Made by a program: the position numbers and the translations under genes
Source of the DNA: Xanthostigma xanthostigma
Lineage: Eukaryota; Arthropoda; Insecta; Raphidioptera; Raphidiidae
Assembly: GCA_963575645.1 (NCBI GenBank)
Contig: OY754465.1
Span: 6,696,001-6,760,000, forward strand
Length of the DNA stretch: 64,000 bases
Direction: 5' to 3'
Shown here: piece by piece, positions 21,186 through 31,549 of the stretch
How the letters are laid out: each line of letters begins with the position of its first letter
How positions within the stretch are numbered: position 1 is the stretch's first letter
Notes under the pieces: generated by a model
What the model saw: the letters and a program-made list of their open reading frames with translations, nothing else
Told to the model about the DNA's origin: nothing
Databases searched by the model: none

Positions 21186-21446
21186 TCTATTATATTAGTT
21201 AGAATGAAATGGATTCTAAATTTTTTTTTCTCAATACTTATAGGCCCCACTCACGATCAAACTTCATGCCACAGTTCAGTGTTCAAACTTATAGTTCAGT
21301 GAAGCATGATAATGTGTGGGACAAATAAACACTGAAACCAACACTGAAGCCAAGCATTAACTCATCAAGTAAACTGCTGTGTGTGTGGGTTTTTTTCAGT
21401 TCAGTTTTTGGAGTTCTGTGTTTTGTACAACCAGAAGCCAAAAATC

Positions 21447-21653
21447 TCAATGTTGCTGCCTTTCTTGTGCAGAAATAGATTTTCGCATATTTGTGTCCTG
21501 GTTCTTAATAAATAGGGTAACTAATTCCAGTAAATAATTGTAAGTTAATTCATCCATTCGTAAATAATTATTACAATCAAGCGGCTCAAGATGTAATTCA
21601 TTAATTAAATAAACATGACTTCTTGAATCACGCATTTCTAACCAATTTTTCAC
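21447..21653 (-). pseudogene. HARBI1-like transposase fragment, second copy
   Basis: The 68-codon frame shares LINELHLEPLD and NMRKSISAQER with the fragment at 5320-5640. A deletion near 21460 destroys the continuation ATLRFLA. It is the region before the DDE domain only; the catalytic part is absent. It is a dead remnant of the same parental element. Confidence 0.8.
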
Positions 21654-21800
21654 CCATAGTCTTCTTTTTTTTCTTATTTCTCTGTTTTAAATACAATCCC
21701 ATAGCTATGAACAGCCAATCCTCACTATTTAAATTACTCATTTAGTTCTTATTAATGAACTATACTCTATACTCTATAGTATAATATTATAGTGTGTATA

Positions 21801-21995
21801 TGTCACCGTAAAATTGTAAATACCGTCAGTAGTAATCTGTCTCGCGAGATTGTGAACTGTCGAAAGATTGTGAACCTCAACGTAATAATAATACATTAAA
21901 TTGTAAGCAGTACGTTGAGGTTCACAATCTTTCGACAGTTCACAATCTCGCGAGACAGATTACAACCTAACGATATTTACAATTTTACGGTGACA
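21801..21995. mobile_element. Foldback miniature element nested in Harbinger element 2
   Basis: The arms run from TGTCACCGTAAAATTGTAAA inward for about 85 bp and are nearly perfect complements, with a spacer of about 25 bp. The flanks give TATA on both sides. The sequence includes the palindrome TCTCGCGAGA. Element 1 at 5195-7423 shows the empty site in this stretch. Confidence 0.85.
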
Positions 21996-22187
21996 TATAT
22001 AATATAATATATCTTATGTATCTAATATCTATACTCGACGAGTGTATGCCAACAACTGAACCAAACTGAACACAAAAAATTTAAAAAAATGAGCAGTTTG
22101 CATGAACTGTGTGTGGTGTCAGTCAGTCTTTCGATTAATCACTGAACACTGAACTGTGGCATGAAGTTTAATCGTGAGTGGGGCCTA

Positions 22188-22712
22188 TAATAATTTCAAA
22201 CGTTTGTTATCTTAAATTTAATGTCCAGTAGTTTTCCATTAAAACAAGACTTCCTGCCGGTCGGATTCTCTCTGACGATATAGAGGCACAAAAATTGCGT
22301 CTTTAGTTCCGCTGATTACCGCAATAAATACGAGACGTTTGGGACTGACGCTGACTTATTATGATGAGTCTTCCAATGACAAAAATGCCAAGAGTGTTTC
22401 GCAATATTTTACATTGTACGGCTATGTTCGTGTCTTTTCTACCCATGTTCGTTTACAAGGGAATGTTGCCATTTATTTTGCTGTTTTTTTTACGTAAGAA
22501 ATTGCGAGCTTTTATTTCATTTAAAAAACATGCCATCAATAAACTAAGAATGTTATATTATAATAATATTTTATTAACATACAAAACTGTTTTTTTGCCT
22601 TTTCATTTTATATAGAATAATAAATTGCTCATAATTACTATGCAGATATTTTTAAATAATATTTCAACGAAGTTTAATTGTAATATTATATTAAAATATG
22701 TATATTAATAAT
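22188..22712. other. Spacer with an unassigned 84-codon frame
   Basis: The plus-strand frame at 22361-22615 begins MMSLPMTKMPRVF and has a hydrophobic middle that could be one membrane segment. I recognise no family, and its second half is low-complexity Lys/Phe/Tyr. There is too little to call a gene. Confidence 0.35.
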
Positions 22713-23280
22713 ACCGAGCGGGGTGGCGTAGCGGTGAGAGCACTAGACTCGCATTCGGGAGGTACCAGGTTCGAATCCCGGCGGGGGCAGATATGACTAG
22801 GACTTTTTTCTACTGCCTTTCGCCGAAGAAACGGTAATTCATGTACCGGCCATCTTGTTTAGGTTTTCCATGGTTTCCTTCAATAATCCCAGATAAAATT
22901 ATCGATCAATTTTTCAGACAATATATTAACAAAATATAATTAATACAATAACGTTTCGATCCCGATTTGGATCTTCTTCAGATTGAAGAGTTCTAATCAG
23001 ACGTTAATCAAAGATTTGAATCCCAGATAAATATCGAGATGGTTCCTTATTCAAGGCCATGGTCGGATTACCTGTCAAACTCCTATGCTCAAAATTTGCC
23101 TACCTTATTCTTAATTTCTTAAAAATTCCTTCATTCGCCCATTGCTATTAATTAAGTTGAAGTTTAAAAACTGTGGAAAATAACGGGAAGTGTGGTAGAT
23201 AAAAAATAGTAATGGTGCGAATGGCGTTTGTTATGACATATAGTCGAGAAACGGACGTTACACGCATTATTATTATTATT
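22713..23280 (+). mobile_element. tRNA-derived SINE, family 1, copy 2 (interrupted)
   Basis: It opens CCGAGCGGGGTGGCGTAGCG with box A TGGCGTAGCGGTG and box B GGTTCGAATCC at about 22771-22781. The body matches copy 1 at 563-1192 and the tail is (ATT)n. A 121-bp insert at 22898-23018 interrupts it. Confidence 0.8.
22898..23018 (-). mobile_element. Penelope-type tail inserted in SINE copy 2
   Basis: It is flanked by exact 13-bp copies of AATCCCAGATAAA (22885-22897, 23019-23031), a target-primed retrotransposition footprint. Read on the minus strand it matches the L tail at 16187-16308, including the hairpin GATCC/GGATC preceded by CTGAAGA and followed by GAAACG. Confidence 0.7.
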
Positions 23281-23610
23281 GCACATACCGCTAAACTAGC
23301 GGTATGTGCTTTATTATCGCTTTGTGCGTCAGAGCTGACTTTCGTTCATATAAGAAGTTATATCTAAGTTAATTTCACACGAAATCCATTCAAATTGAAG
23401 CTTTTTGAAAAGAGGAGATTCTAATCTATAAAATAGAACCATTTTCAGATCAATTCGAGTTCATAAATACTATTAAAATTGTAATTGAAAATCACAAACA
23501 GCAGTTGTCGGTTGGTCTGTACGTATGTACGTACGTACGTACGTATGTACGTACGTCACGACTCTACAGATCGCAATTTTGGTCGGATTGCCTTGGGTTA
23601 TATTTTATTC
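23281..23610 (+). mobile_element. Element G, copy 2
   Basis: It begins with the 13-bp-arm palindrome GCACATACCGCTA…TAGCGGTATGTGC at 23281-23309. A longer GTAC/GTAT microsatellite lies at 23520-23556. It is inverted relative to 11945-12257. It directly abuts the SINE tail. The 60-codon frame over the microsatellite is an artefact. Confidence 0.7.
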
Positions 23611-23810
23611 ACTTTGTTTACTATCAGACCAGAACCCTATTTAAATTCACTAAAATGTGTTCAGTAGTTTAATTTTTATAAACAGTTTTATTTTATTATT
23701 TTTGACAGCTAATAGTTTAAAAAAACAATATAATAATTGCTGTGTAAATATAGTGTAATCCATAAAACAAGTGCTACACTTCTATACCGTGATAACACCA
23801 CTACACGTAT

Positions 23811-24090
23811 TAGGCCGCCGTGGCGTAATGGTTATGCCGTTGGATCCCCAAGGGCAAGGTCCTGGGTTCGATTCCTTACGAAATCATTGATTTTTTTCTT
23901 TTTTTTTTCTTTTTGATTTGTTTTATTTTATTCCACTTGATATTAATTATATATTATATTATGTATAGTTCTTAATTTTTTTTATTTTTGCAAACTTAAA
24001 AAAAAATATTTTTTCAATTTTTAATTATTTATTTCTTTAAATTTTTAAATCTTTTTAAATTTATTAAAAATATTTTTTAATTGTTATTTT
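23811..24090 (+). mobile_element. tRNA-derived SINE, family 2, copy 2
   Basis: Box A TGGCGTAATGGTTA (23821-23834) and box B GGTTCGATTCC (about 23875-23885) are clear. They are followed by ATCATTGATTTTT and TTCCACTTGATATT as in the copy at 5991. The rest is T/A-rich. Confidence 0.7.
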
Positions 24091-24339
24091 TTTATCATAC
24101 AGTGGAAAACTTGCGGGATGTGCACTTTTGGTTTTGCCAACTATTATTATTATATTAATAATATAAATAATAATAATTATTATTATAGAAGTTATCTCGG
24201 GGCGAGGTATGTGCTTCTTATGAAATAATAAGCAAAAAAGTCATCTCCAAAAAGCTAATGAATAAAAATTATAAAAAATGTTTAGTTATAGTATAAAACG
24301 ACATCTGTGAAAGAAACTTAGACAGTTTATGCTCTATAA

Positions 24340-24425
24340 TAGTGATGGCGAACCTTTTTAAGATGTGGGTCAAATTTTGTTTATTATTTTTTTAGTATAA
24401 GCTCGTGGGCCACTAAGTCAGTGGC
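24340..24425 (+). mobile_element. hAT-like terminal fragment
   Basis: TAGTGATGGCGAACCTTTTT at 24342-24361 is a classic degraded hAT 5' end, followed by 'gggccact' typical of the same group. No second end was found. Confidence 0.5.
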
Positions 24426-24479
24426 GTTACTTGTAAAGTGAGAGGGGGATGGTTAAATACTATTTTTTTTAGTTCGAAA

Positions 24480-25180
24480 TTTTTTTTGACGACACACGTT
24501 GTTTTACGACCTTGCTGGATTCAGCGTGTTTTATTCTATAAGCATGATGATTTTGGAAGAGTTCCGAAAGATTAAGGTTTTCGTGAAAAATCGCATTTTT
24601 TAAAGGAGTATGCCTTGAAAAAATTGCAAAAATCTAATTATTTAATTAACTTTTTAAATTGAGAATGCTTACAGAAAAAAATAGGCTGAATTCAATGAGC
24701 GTAAGCAAACGTCTGTATCTCTTTTAGTTTGGAAACTACGCTCATTCGGAGGTTTTATATTATTTTCTGAAAACTATAAACGCAAATAACTTCTAAACCA
24801 AAAGACATACAGACGTTTGTTTGTGCTCATTGGATTCAGCGTGTTTTTTTCTACAAGCATGATGATTTTGTCAAAGTTCCGAAAGATTTCGGTTTTCCTC
24901 AAAAATCGCGTTTTTTTAAAGGGGTTGAGAATGCTTACAAAAAAAAATAGGCTGAATTCAATGAGCGTAAGCAAACGTCTGTATCTCTTTTAGTTTGGAA
25001 CTACGGCTATTCGGAGGTTTTATATTATTTTCTGAAAACTATAAACGCAAATAACTTCTAAACCAAAAGACATACAGACGTTTGTTTGTGCTCATTGGAT
25101 TCAGCGTGTTTTTTTCTACAAGCATGATGATTTTGTCAAAGTTCCAAAAGATTTCGGTTTTCGTCAAAAATCGCATTTTT
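24480..25180 (+). repeat. Satellite-like tandem array, unit about 266 bp
   Basis: Starts of GAGAATGCTTACA at 24661 and 24927 give a period of about 266 bp, with about 2.5 units. Each unit is an imperfect foldback: GCTGAATTCAATGAGCG…TGTATCTCTTTTAGTTT on one side and its complement on the other. Layout and key words (GATTCAGCG, GTATCTCTTTTAGTTT) resemble the large satellite, so they look related. The array is cut by a family A copy and continues at 25876-25960. Confidence 0.75.
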
Positions 25181-25875
25181 GACGTGATAACGTCTTATAA
25201 ATTGATGAGTCACCAATATTATAAATTGATAAAACACCGGCTGCATGTACGAAAAAGTGTAACGTAACGTTCCTAACGTTCGTAACGCGTAACGCATAAC
25301 GCATAACGCGTAACGTTCCGCCTGACCCTGTGCGTGCTTTTTGCTAATTTCTCGCTCAATTTAAATCAGATCGGTTTGAAACCAGTCTTAAACGAAAGAG
25401 GAGAACATTTTACATAGATTTCGTATAACAGAATTTGCCTAAACAGTTTTTTTATACAAATTTATATAGAAAAATATTTTATACAAATTTATATAGAAAA
25501 ATAGCTGTATAAATGCATTGTTGTCTATTGCATGGCGCGCGCGCGACGCGGTCGGTTGTCTTTGTTTGCCGTACATGGAAATTAGAAAATAACGTATGTC
25601 TTGTCTTAACATGAAAACGGCTGCATTTCTAATGTTTATTTTTTGACATTAGTATTTTATGATTTGCAAAGCCTTCTAAGTTAACTATTGGAATAACTAA
25701 TTATTATTAGAACATAATACTTTGTAAGTTGCAAACGTCACTTTTGACATTTCTTATCATTCCGACACCAAGGATAAGCGGATTGAAACCAAATTTTGGG
25801 AGGTTTAGGTTATGTATTACGGAATACGTTATCACGTAAAACTATCGTCCGTAAACCGACTTTACAGACAACCAA
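25181..25875 (-). mobile_element. Family A element, long copy (695 bp)
   Basis: It runs GACGTGATAACGTC to CAGACAACCAA. It carries an expanded 'taacg' minirepeat patch at 25258-25320 and an extra local duplication of TATACAAATTTATATAGAAA near 25452-25500. It inserted in the T-run of a satellite-like unit; the sister unit at 24592-24620 shows the empty site. Confidence 0.85.
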
Positions 25876-25996
25876 TTTTTTTTAAAAGGGTATGCCTTGA
25901 AAAAAATAAAAAAATTGAATTTTTTAAAATACTTTTTAAATTTAGAAAAACAGTAACAGCTCTTAGTAATGCAGTATAAGCAGCAATTCTTTAAGA

Positions 25997-26068
25997 GCAA
26001 CGGTGGTTCAGTGGTAGAATGCTCGTCTGCCACCCCGGGCGCCCTGTGATCGAATACTGGCCGATGCA
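25997..26068 (+). pseudogene. tRNA-Gly(GCC)-like pseudogene, 72 nt
   Basis: Acceptor strands GCAACGG and CCGATGC pair except at one position. The D-arm GGTTCAGTGGTAGAATGCTC is canonical for tRNA-Gly, and the anticodon loop CTGCCAC gives GCC. The T-arm is damaged: box B reads TGATCGAATAC instead of GGTTCGATTCC, and its stem pairs poorly. No downstream T4 terminator follows immediately. A real but weak gene, or a SINE head, are alternatives. Confidence 0.7.
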
Positions 26069-26577
26069 ATTATCTTTCTTGTTTTTAGAATTGCAAATAA
26101 CTTAATTAATATTTTTTATACTGACTTACTGATCAAAGCTTTTAATGTTTCCCGTTAACCTAGGATCTTGTTTGGCGTGAAAGAAGGTTGCAAGTAAAGA
26201 AAAAAATCCACCCTGTAGAAACACTATGGATGTAGTAAAAACTTTTAAACTTAAGGACTATCAAAGTATGTAATTGGGTAATACTAGAAGTCATGCTATA
26301 AAAGTCTGTAAGTCACTTTGATTAAAGAAAAGTGTTTTTTGAAGAGAAAGGCTTTGTGAAATTTATTAAACATTTGCATATACCATAAGTCAAGAAACTA
26401 CTGAGTTCTGAAAATATGGCTAACATAATATTTAAACAATTTGTCATGAAACTAGTCCATATCATTATAATATTATTTATTTATTATTTAACGACAGTTA
26501 TACAGGCTGAAAGCAGCTATTTTATAGAAAAGAGTGTGTAAAAATATAGTTCGAAGTTAATGGAAAAACGTTGTTAC
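26069..26577. other. AT-rich spacer without gene
   Basis: No repeat end or coding frame is visible. Confidence 0.45.
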
Positions 26578-27138
26578 TAGTGATGTGTCGCTCCTGAGCG
26601 AGTCGTTCATACTGAACGACTCCTTTTTCGGAGTGGAGCGAGCGCTCTTTTTTTGTGAATGACTCACTCCGAGCGCCATTGCTCTGTGCTGAGCTGTTCT
26701 GTACTGTTGCACGTACGGAGTTATCTTTGCTGAGTCATTTAATGTTGAATGACGCACTGTAAGTGTAAAAGTACTAAGCCTACAGTGACTTAAACTATTC
26801 ACATTGACGTCGTTGACAAAGATATAATATTGTAACAAACAACATTATTATTGTTCAACTTTTATTATATACCTACTTTATAGTTTATCCGAAATGCGAA
26901 TAATATTAGATCAGAATCATATTAAAATGAGCTCAGAGCTGAGTGTGTATTGTGTTGTGCAATGCTACGTGACTCCTGAGCATGCATAATGACAGTTCAC
27001 ATCTCTGCAGTCTGCACTCTTGTGTAGTGCGTACTGTCTAGTGTCGCTCCTATGAACGACTTGCTCTGAGCGACTCTTTTTAGTGGGCGGAGCGCAAGGA
27101 GCCAGCTTCCAATAAAAAGTCATGTGGACACATCACTA
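26578..27138 (-). mobile_element. hAT-type miniature element, copy 2 (561 bp)
   Basis: The ends are TAGTGATGTGTC and GGACACATCACTA. The flanks are GTTGTTAC (26570-26577) and ATTGTTAC (27139-27146), an 8-bp duplication with one mismatch. It carries the same GAGTCGTTCA palindromes as copy 1. No transposase; the minus-strand frame of 93 codons across it is fortuitous. Confidence 0.85.
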
Positions 27139-27146
27139 ATTGTTAC

Positions 27147-27764
27147 ATTTTTTTTAAATTTTGTTTCAATGAAAAATTTAGTCATAGAATATTATGGGTA
27201 TGTTCCAATCAGTCAGAGAACCGCCACCGTCTTGCGCAGTAAATGAAACGAAATTGTTTATATCGATTTTTGAGCTAGTGCTTAAGACAGTCTTGCGCAG
27301 TAACAAGGCTGTGACGGTTCTGTTAGCGTTATCTGCTGCTTGGAACGAACCTTTTATTATGGATTTGATCAGACCTCACGAGAGATTCAAAATAAAAATT
27401 GTTGACAATAGTGATTGTAGATATGTGGGGATATGTTTTGTTACCCAGTAAACAATGAAATTTAAAATCAATATTTACCTCATTCTTAAGACGAAAACAT
27501 GTTTAGATGATTGGTTTCTTTACCTGTAACAAAAAAACATCGCTTTTAAACTACATTAATCTCATTCATAAAGAGAAATTTCCCAGAAAATGTGATAACG
27601 TGGATTCAAGTCGTTAAAATTATTTGAAAACGAGAATAATTCAAAAGGACAGTTTTATTATATAGCTTTTTGTGTAAGAAGAAGGGTTTACAGCGGCGGT
27701 ACATTGATTGAAATAAGTTAACAAGAAAAGTTATTGTAAAATTTACTCAATTATACATCTTTTT
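27147..27764. other. Spacer with an unassigned 85-codon frame
   Basis: The plus frame at 27194-27451 contains a hydrophobic run and the DNA repeats GTCTTGCGCAGTAA twice (27229, 27290). CCGCCAC and GTGACGG near those repeats make an inverted pair, which suggests a transposon piece. I do not call a gene. Confidence 0.35.
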
Positions 27765-27929
27765 GACGTGATAACGTCTTATAAATTGATGAAACACCGG
27801 CTGCATGCACGAAAAAGTGTAACGTTCCGAAAAGTGTAACTTATAAAAGTATGCAATTTTTCATCAATGTTTCTTTATGACGTTATCGCGTAAAACTATC
27901 GTCCGTAAACCGACTTTACAGACAACCAA
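27765..27929 (-). mobile_element. Family A element, shortest copy (165 bp)
   Basis: Both ends are intact: GACGTGATAACGTC and CAGACAACCAA. Between them are only the subterminal repeats ATTGATGAA and TTCATCAAT and about 60 bp, including the minirepeat word AAAAGTGTAACGTTCC. T-runs flank it. It shows how little sequence a mobile copy may need. Confidence 0.85.
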
Positions 27930-28034
27930 TTTTTTTAAGTCGAAATCCTAATACGAATTCAAGTACTAACATAGTGGCCAACAGTAAAGGTTATTTGGGC
28001 GTAGCACCAGAACATATTTTCAATTTATTATTTA

Positions 28035-28117
28035 CTAGCTGCTTCCCGCGAATCCGCACGCGATTGTGATGAAACACGGTAGCGACAGAAGTAGTGGAGC
28101 TTTCGGCTATACTTATT
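28035..28117 (-). mobile_element. Helitron 3' terminal fragment of another subfamily
   Basis: On the minus strand the fragment ends GCGGGAAGCAG then CTAG, before a T. The form is like Helitron ends, but the hairpin is weak. It is cut by, or ends at, the next Helitron. Confidence 0.45.
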
Positions 28118-28726
28118 TATACTAATATATTATAAAGCTGAAGAATTTGTTTGTTTGGTTGAACGCGTTAATCTCAGTAACTACTGGATCAAATTGAAAC
28201 AATTTTTTTTGTTGGATAGCCCATTTACCGAGGAAGGCTATAGGCTATATAATATTACGCTACGACCATTAGAAGCGGAGCTTTAATGAAAAATGTTGCT
28301 AAATGTGTCTCAAAAATAAGCTTCTATTTATGTGAAATGCACTAACTAGATATACTCATATTAGTGATGCAAGAACACAACATCAGGTAGATCAATCGGT
28401 AGAGCATGCGTCTGTTAATATCAGGGTCGTGGGTTCGAGCCCCACGTTAGGCAAATATATATATTTTTTTTTTTCATTTCTTTCTTCTAAGGCTTACATT
28501 TAAATTTATTTTAATTTTATTTAATTCATTTAAAAAAAATTATTAGTTAAAAAAAGTTTAAATATCTACTGCTTTTTATCGACAAAAACTTTTGAACGGT
28601 AACTCCGATCATCATGAAATTTGGACACAACATTCATCTCGATAAACTAAGATGAATGTGTGTACTCATGTCCATTCCTTCCCCATTCGTTCTTTTGCAC
28701 CCGGGTGAAACCGGGCGGGACCGCTA
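28118..28726 (+). mobile_element. Non-autonomous Helitron with tRNA segment, copy 2 (609 bp)
   Basis: The 5' TATACTAATATATTATAAAG start is slightly changed (TT for TC). The 3' end CCCGGGTGAAACCGGG hairpin plus CTAG (28723-28726) is intact. The tRNA-like part at 28383-28455 keeps the T-arm GGTTCGAGCCCCACG; the anticodon position reads GTT instead of CTT. Confidence 0.8.
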
Positions 28727-28991
28727 GTAGATGATAAAAGACAAACAATAAATTTAAAGAATTCCACAAGGTATGCGACGACACTGTCAAAGTCGAAGGT
28801 AAATAATCTTGTTTCAAGATATTACTCATACTTAAGACTTTAATAAAGTTTTTATGATGCATATTTTCACTGCTTTCTTCTCCAAGTACGTGTATGAAAA
28901 TATATATTTACACGTTATTTGTAATATTTAAAGTCAGGAAGGATTTATTTGTCCCGTAACAAATTATATTAAAATAAATACATTCTGCCTA
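28727..28991. other. Short AT-rich spacer
   Basis: No gene or repeat boundary that I can support. Confidence 0.4.
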
Positions 28992-29942
28992 CAATACAAA
29001 AAAAAAAATTCCAGCCAATTGGACGACGGGACCATTCCAACTTCAAAAATGTTGACATTTGATTATAATAAAGACAATAAAATTTCTGATGTCGTGTGAG
29101 GTGACGCGAGTAATGGCTAGTATTCAATATGAGATTTGCTATTCGTTGTCATGGTTACCTACATAGTGTGTTCCACGTCATGTAAACATTAATCAAAGCA
29201 TGGCGAACTAGTTTATTTCCGACAGATCCATAAAACAAAAGAGCGGCTGATTTTTTTTTTTATTTTCAAAATATTTCCGAAACTATAAAAAACTTTCTTG
29301 AAAAAATAAGTAGAATAATAAGCCTTATGAAAAGTATACCATTATTATATAAAAAACACCGTTATAACATATATCTCTTCTGCGCATGCGCCGATTTTCC
29401 CCAAAAACAATAGGGCTCTTCATATTTGCATTCCAAACATCCTCCCAAAATTTAGATTCACAGACTGACAAGAGACACGTTTTGTCCTGTTTGAACTGTC
29501 ACTGCGCGCGTACCAAATCGATCCACAAAACAAGCTTGAAAAACGTCTCGTGTGAAGCGAACACTTAAAAGCAATTAAGAAAACCAGAGCTAGAAAACTA
29601 GTAGTCAAATCTAGCATCGAATCTAGCGGCAAATCCAGCCTTGTTTGCAGCGGCCTTAACAATAATAATAATTCAAATAAATAAAATTATCAACCAATTT
29701 TTTCAGCCTGTACCTATATTGACAAAAAATTATAAAATTATAATTCAATATCTCAATAAATGACGCTTCGGTCCGGATTTGGACCTTTCAGAAATATAAA
29801 AATGAATTAGTATCTACTTATTTTACAATAGAATTAAACCTGAATTTTATTTATTTGAAGATTTCAATTCAGACGTTAATCTAAGATTTGAATAATAATA
29901 ATTAATTTTTATTAGTTCCCAAAAGCATTTTTTTTGATTATC
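28992..29942 (-). mobile_element. Composite repeat L-D-C, copy 2 (inverted)
   Basis: In reverse it shows L (about 29657-29942), truncated D (29463-29656) and C (28992-29462), with the same junctions as 16053-16915. Its C part is longer than in copy 1 and includes TCTTCTGCGCATGCGCCG, present also at 8305. The short frames within it (60 and 80 codons) have no domain. Confidence 0.75.
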
Positions 29943-30282
29943 TTTATTACTGTTTAAATTAATAACAAAATATTATATTTGTCGCCGTCGACACAATAAA
30001 ATTGACATTTTTGAAACGAAATAAATTATATTTAAATTATCTTAGATTACTTTCGGTATTGAAGTGATCTGAAGATGGTAATACATTTTGTATTTAAGTA
30101 TTTAGTCGATACTTAGAGCTGATAGGTACTTAGATGATACAATTATTTAGCAAGTATAGTTTGTACATTGTACGAGATGCGTATCTAAGCTTTCGAAGTT
30201 TAAAGGTAATGAGCTTAACACAAGCTCATTACATTATACAGTGTTCGTCAAAAGTTTCCTATCACTTATTAAACTGATGACA
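29943..30282. other. Spacer without recognised gene
   Basis: No coding frame or repeat end seen. Confidence 0.4.
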
Positions 30283-30790
30283 TATTCAAATCTTCTTGGT
30301 TTCCGGGCTTATATGCCGTGGTCCATTGGTATTACTACCTGACGTTTCGTCTACAACTGCGGTAGACATTATCAAAGGCGATGTGATAGCGGACGAAGTA
30401 TCATACGTTGACTCTAGACAACCATAAGATCCTTTTTGAAGAAACCAAAGTTATAGACAGAACATCGCATATACAGAGAGGCTATAAATACACAAACACA
30501 CAAATAATTTCAGCCGCAAAGATGAAAGTTTGACTCTAAATAAAACCTGGACACCAGCACTGTGCAATACCAACCCACTGAATGGAACGACCAATCACGG
30601 AAGAGCATACTACGACCGAGTAGAGAACACGAGCACGCTGACCATAAAAAACGGAAGTACCACACTATTCTCGCACTTACCTGTGAGCAGCCTAGAAGGA
30701 ATCTTCGCCCGCTACCACATCGCCTTTAATAATGTCTACCGCAGTTGTAGACGAAACGACAGGTAGTAATACCAATGGACCATGGCATAA
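30283..30790 (+). mobile_element. Penelope-like element remnant with inverted terminal repeats
   Basis: A minus-oriented terminal segment (30308-30390) and a plus-oriented one (30700-30785) are complementary and enclose a decayed Penelope-type C-terminal coding piece. Inverted or partial terminal repeats are common in Penelope-like elements. A related pair lies at 34366-34745, also beginning near 'ttggtttccgggctt'. Confidence 0.7.
30423..30560 (+). pseudogene. Penelope-like polyprotein, C-terminal fragment, frameshifted
   Basis: Reading from 30423 gives HKILFEETKVIDRTSH. After a one-base frame change it continues with IHKHTNNFSRKDE and LTLNKTWTPAL. I recognise this series as the conserved region that closes Penelope-like RT/GIY-YIG proteins (…F-E-x-T-K-V…, K-H-x-N-N-F-x-R, L-N-K-x-W-x-P). 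The family's reverse transcriptase and endonuclease domains are missing. At least one frameshift and an internal stop make it a pseudogene. Recognition is from motif memory; a protein search would settle it. Confidence 0.7.
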
Positions 30791-30798
30791 TAGACGGA

Positions 30799-31506
30799 GA
30801 GCTGGCTACGGAGAAAATGAGTGCCTCGGTGCAGAGCTGAAAATTTGCAGAATAATAGGAGATAGTACAAGTAAGTAGGGAAAAAATTGCCAGAAGGCTA
30901 GGCGGAAGATAAAGAGCCGTCAGAAGGCGCTAATGTTGCGAAAAATCAGTGCACTTCTGGCAATTCCGATACTTATTCTGAAATTCAAAACTAAATTATA
31001 TATTATATAATATATTATACATTATATAGTTATAAGGGCATACTGAAAATTCAAACATGATATAATAATAATTACATTCGACAAATATTCAAAATTTTTA
31101 ATGTCATTTTGATAGAAATAAAATTAATCGTCATATATTTTCGTTAATAAAATTACATTGGTATAACAACGTAATTTTATTAATTTATTTAATTTTATTT
31201 CTATCAAAATAACATTAATAATTTTGAATATTTGTCGAATGTAATTATTATATCATGTTTGAATTTTCAGTATGCCCTTATAACTATATAATGTATAATA
31301 TATAATCTAGTTTTGAATTACAGGAAAAGTATAGAAATTGCCAGAAGTGCACCGATTTTTCACAACATTAGCGCCTTCTGGCGGCTCTTTATCTTCCGCC
31401 TAGCCTTCTGGCAATTTTTTCCCTACTTACTTGTACTATCTCCTGTTATTCTGCAAATTTTCAGCTCTCCACCGAGTCACCCATTTTCTCCGTAGCCAGC
31501 TCTCAG
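30799..31506. repeat. Large foldback, arms about 330 bp
   Basis: The arms start GAGAGCTGGCTACGGAGAA and end with the complement CTCCGTAGCCAGCTCTC. They contain GCCAGAAGGCTAGGCGGAAG and its complement, and meet around 31150. The arms are about 95% complementary by eye. It sits inside the Penelope-type tail; the 'acaagcccggaaacc' continuation resumes at 31517. It is a transposable foldback by form; no coding. Confidence 0.85.
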
Positions 31507-31549
31507 ACTATAAGTACAAGCCCGGAAACCAAGACGATTTGGATCAACA

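Larger units (their letters stand above)
21241..22187. mobile_element. PIF/Harbinger-derived element 2 (947 bp)
   Basis: It has the same inverted ends as 5195-7423 (TAGGCCCCACTCACGATC). The flanks are TTA on the left and TAA on the right, a 3-bp duplication with one change. It holds the same transposase fragment and a different nested foldback (21801-21995), inserted within about ten bases of where element 1 carries its insert. Confidence 0.85.

Noticed and set aside
26557-26838. 93-codon frame on the minus strand and its counterpart at 4695-4904
   Set aside because: Both lie within the hAT miniature element; the similarity between them is that of the element DNA.
27194-27451. 85-codon frame considered as a gene
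   Set aside because: No family recognised; inverted and direct repeats in the DNA point to a mobile-element fragment.
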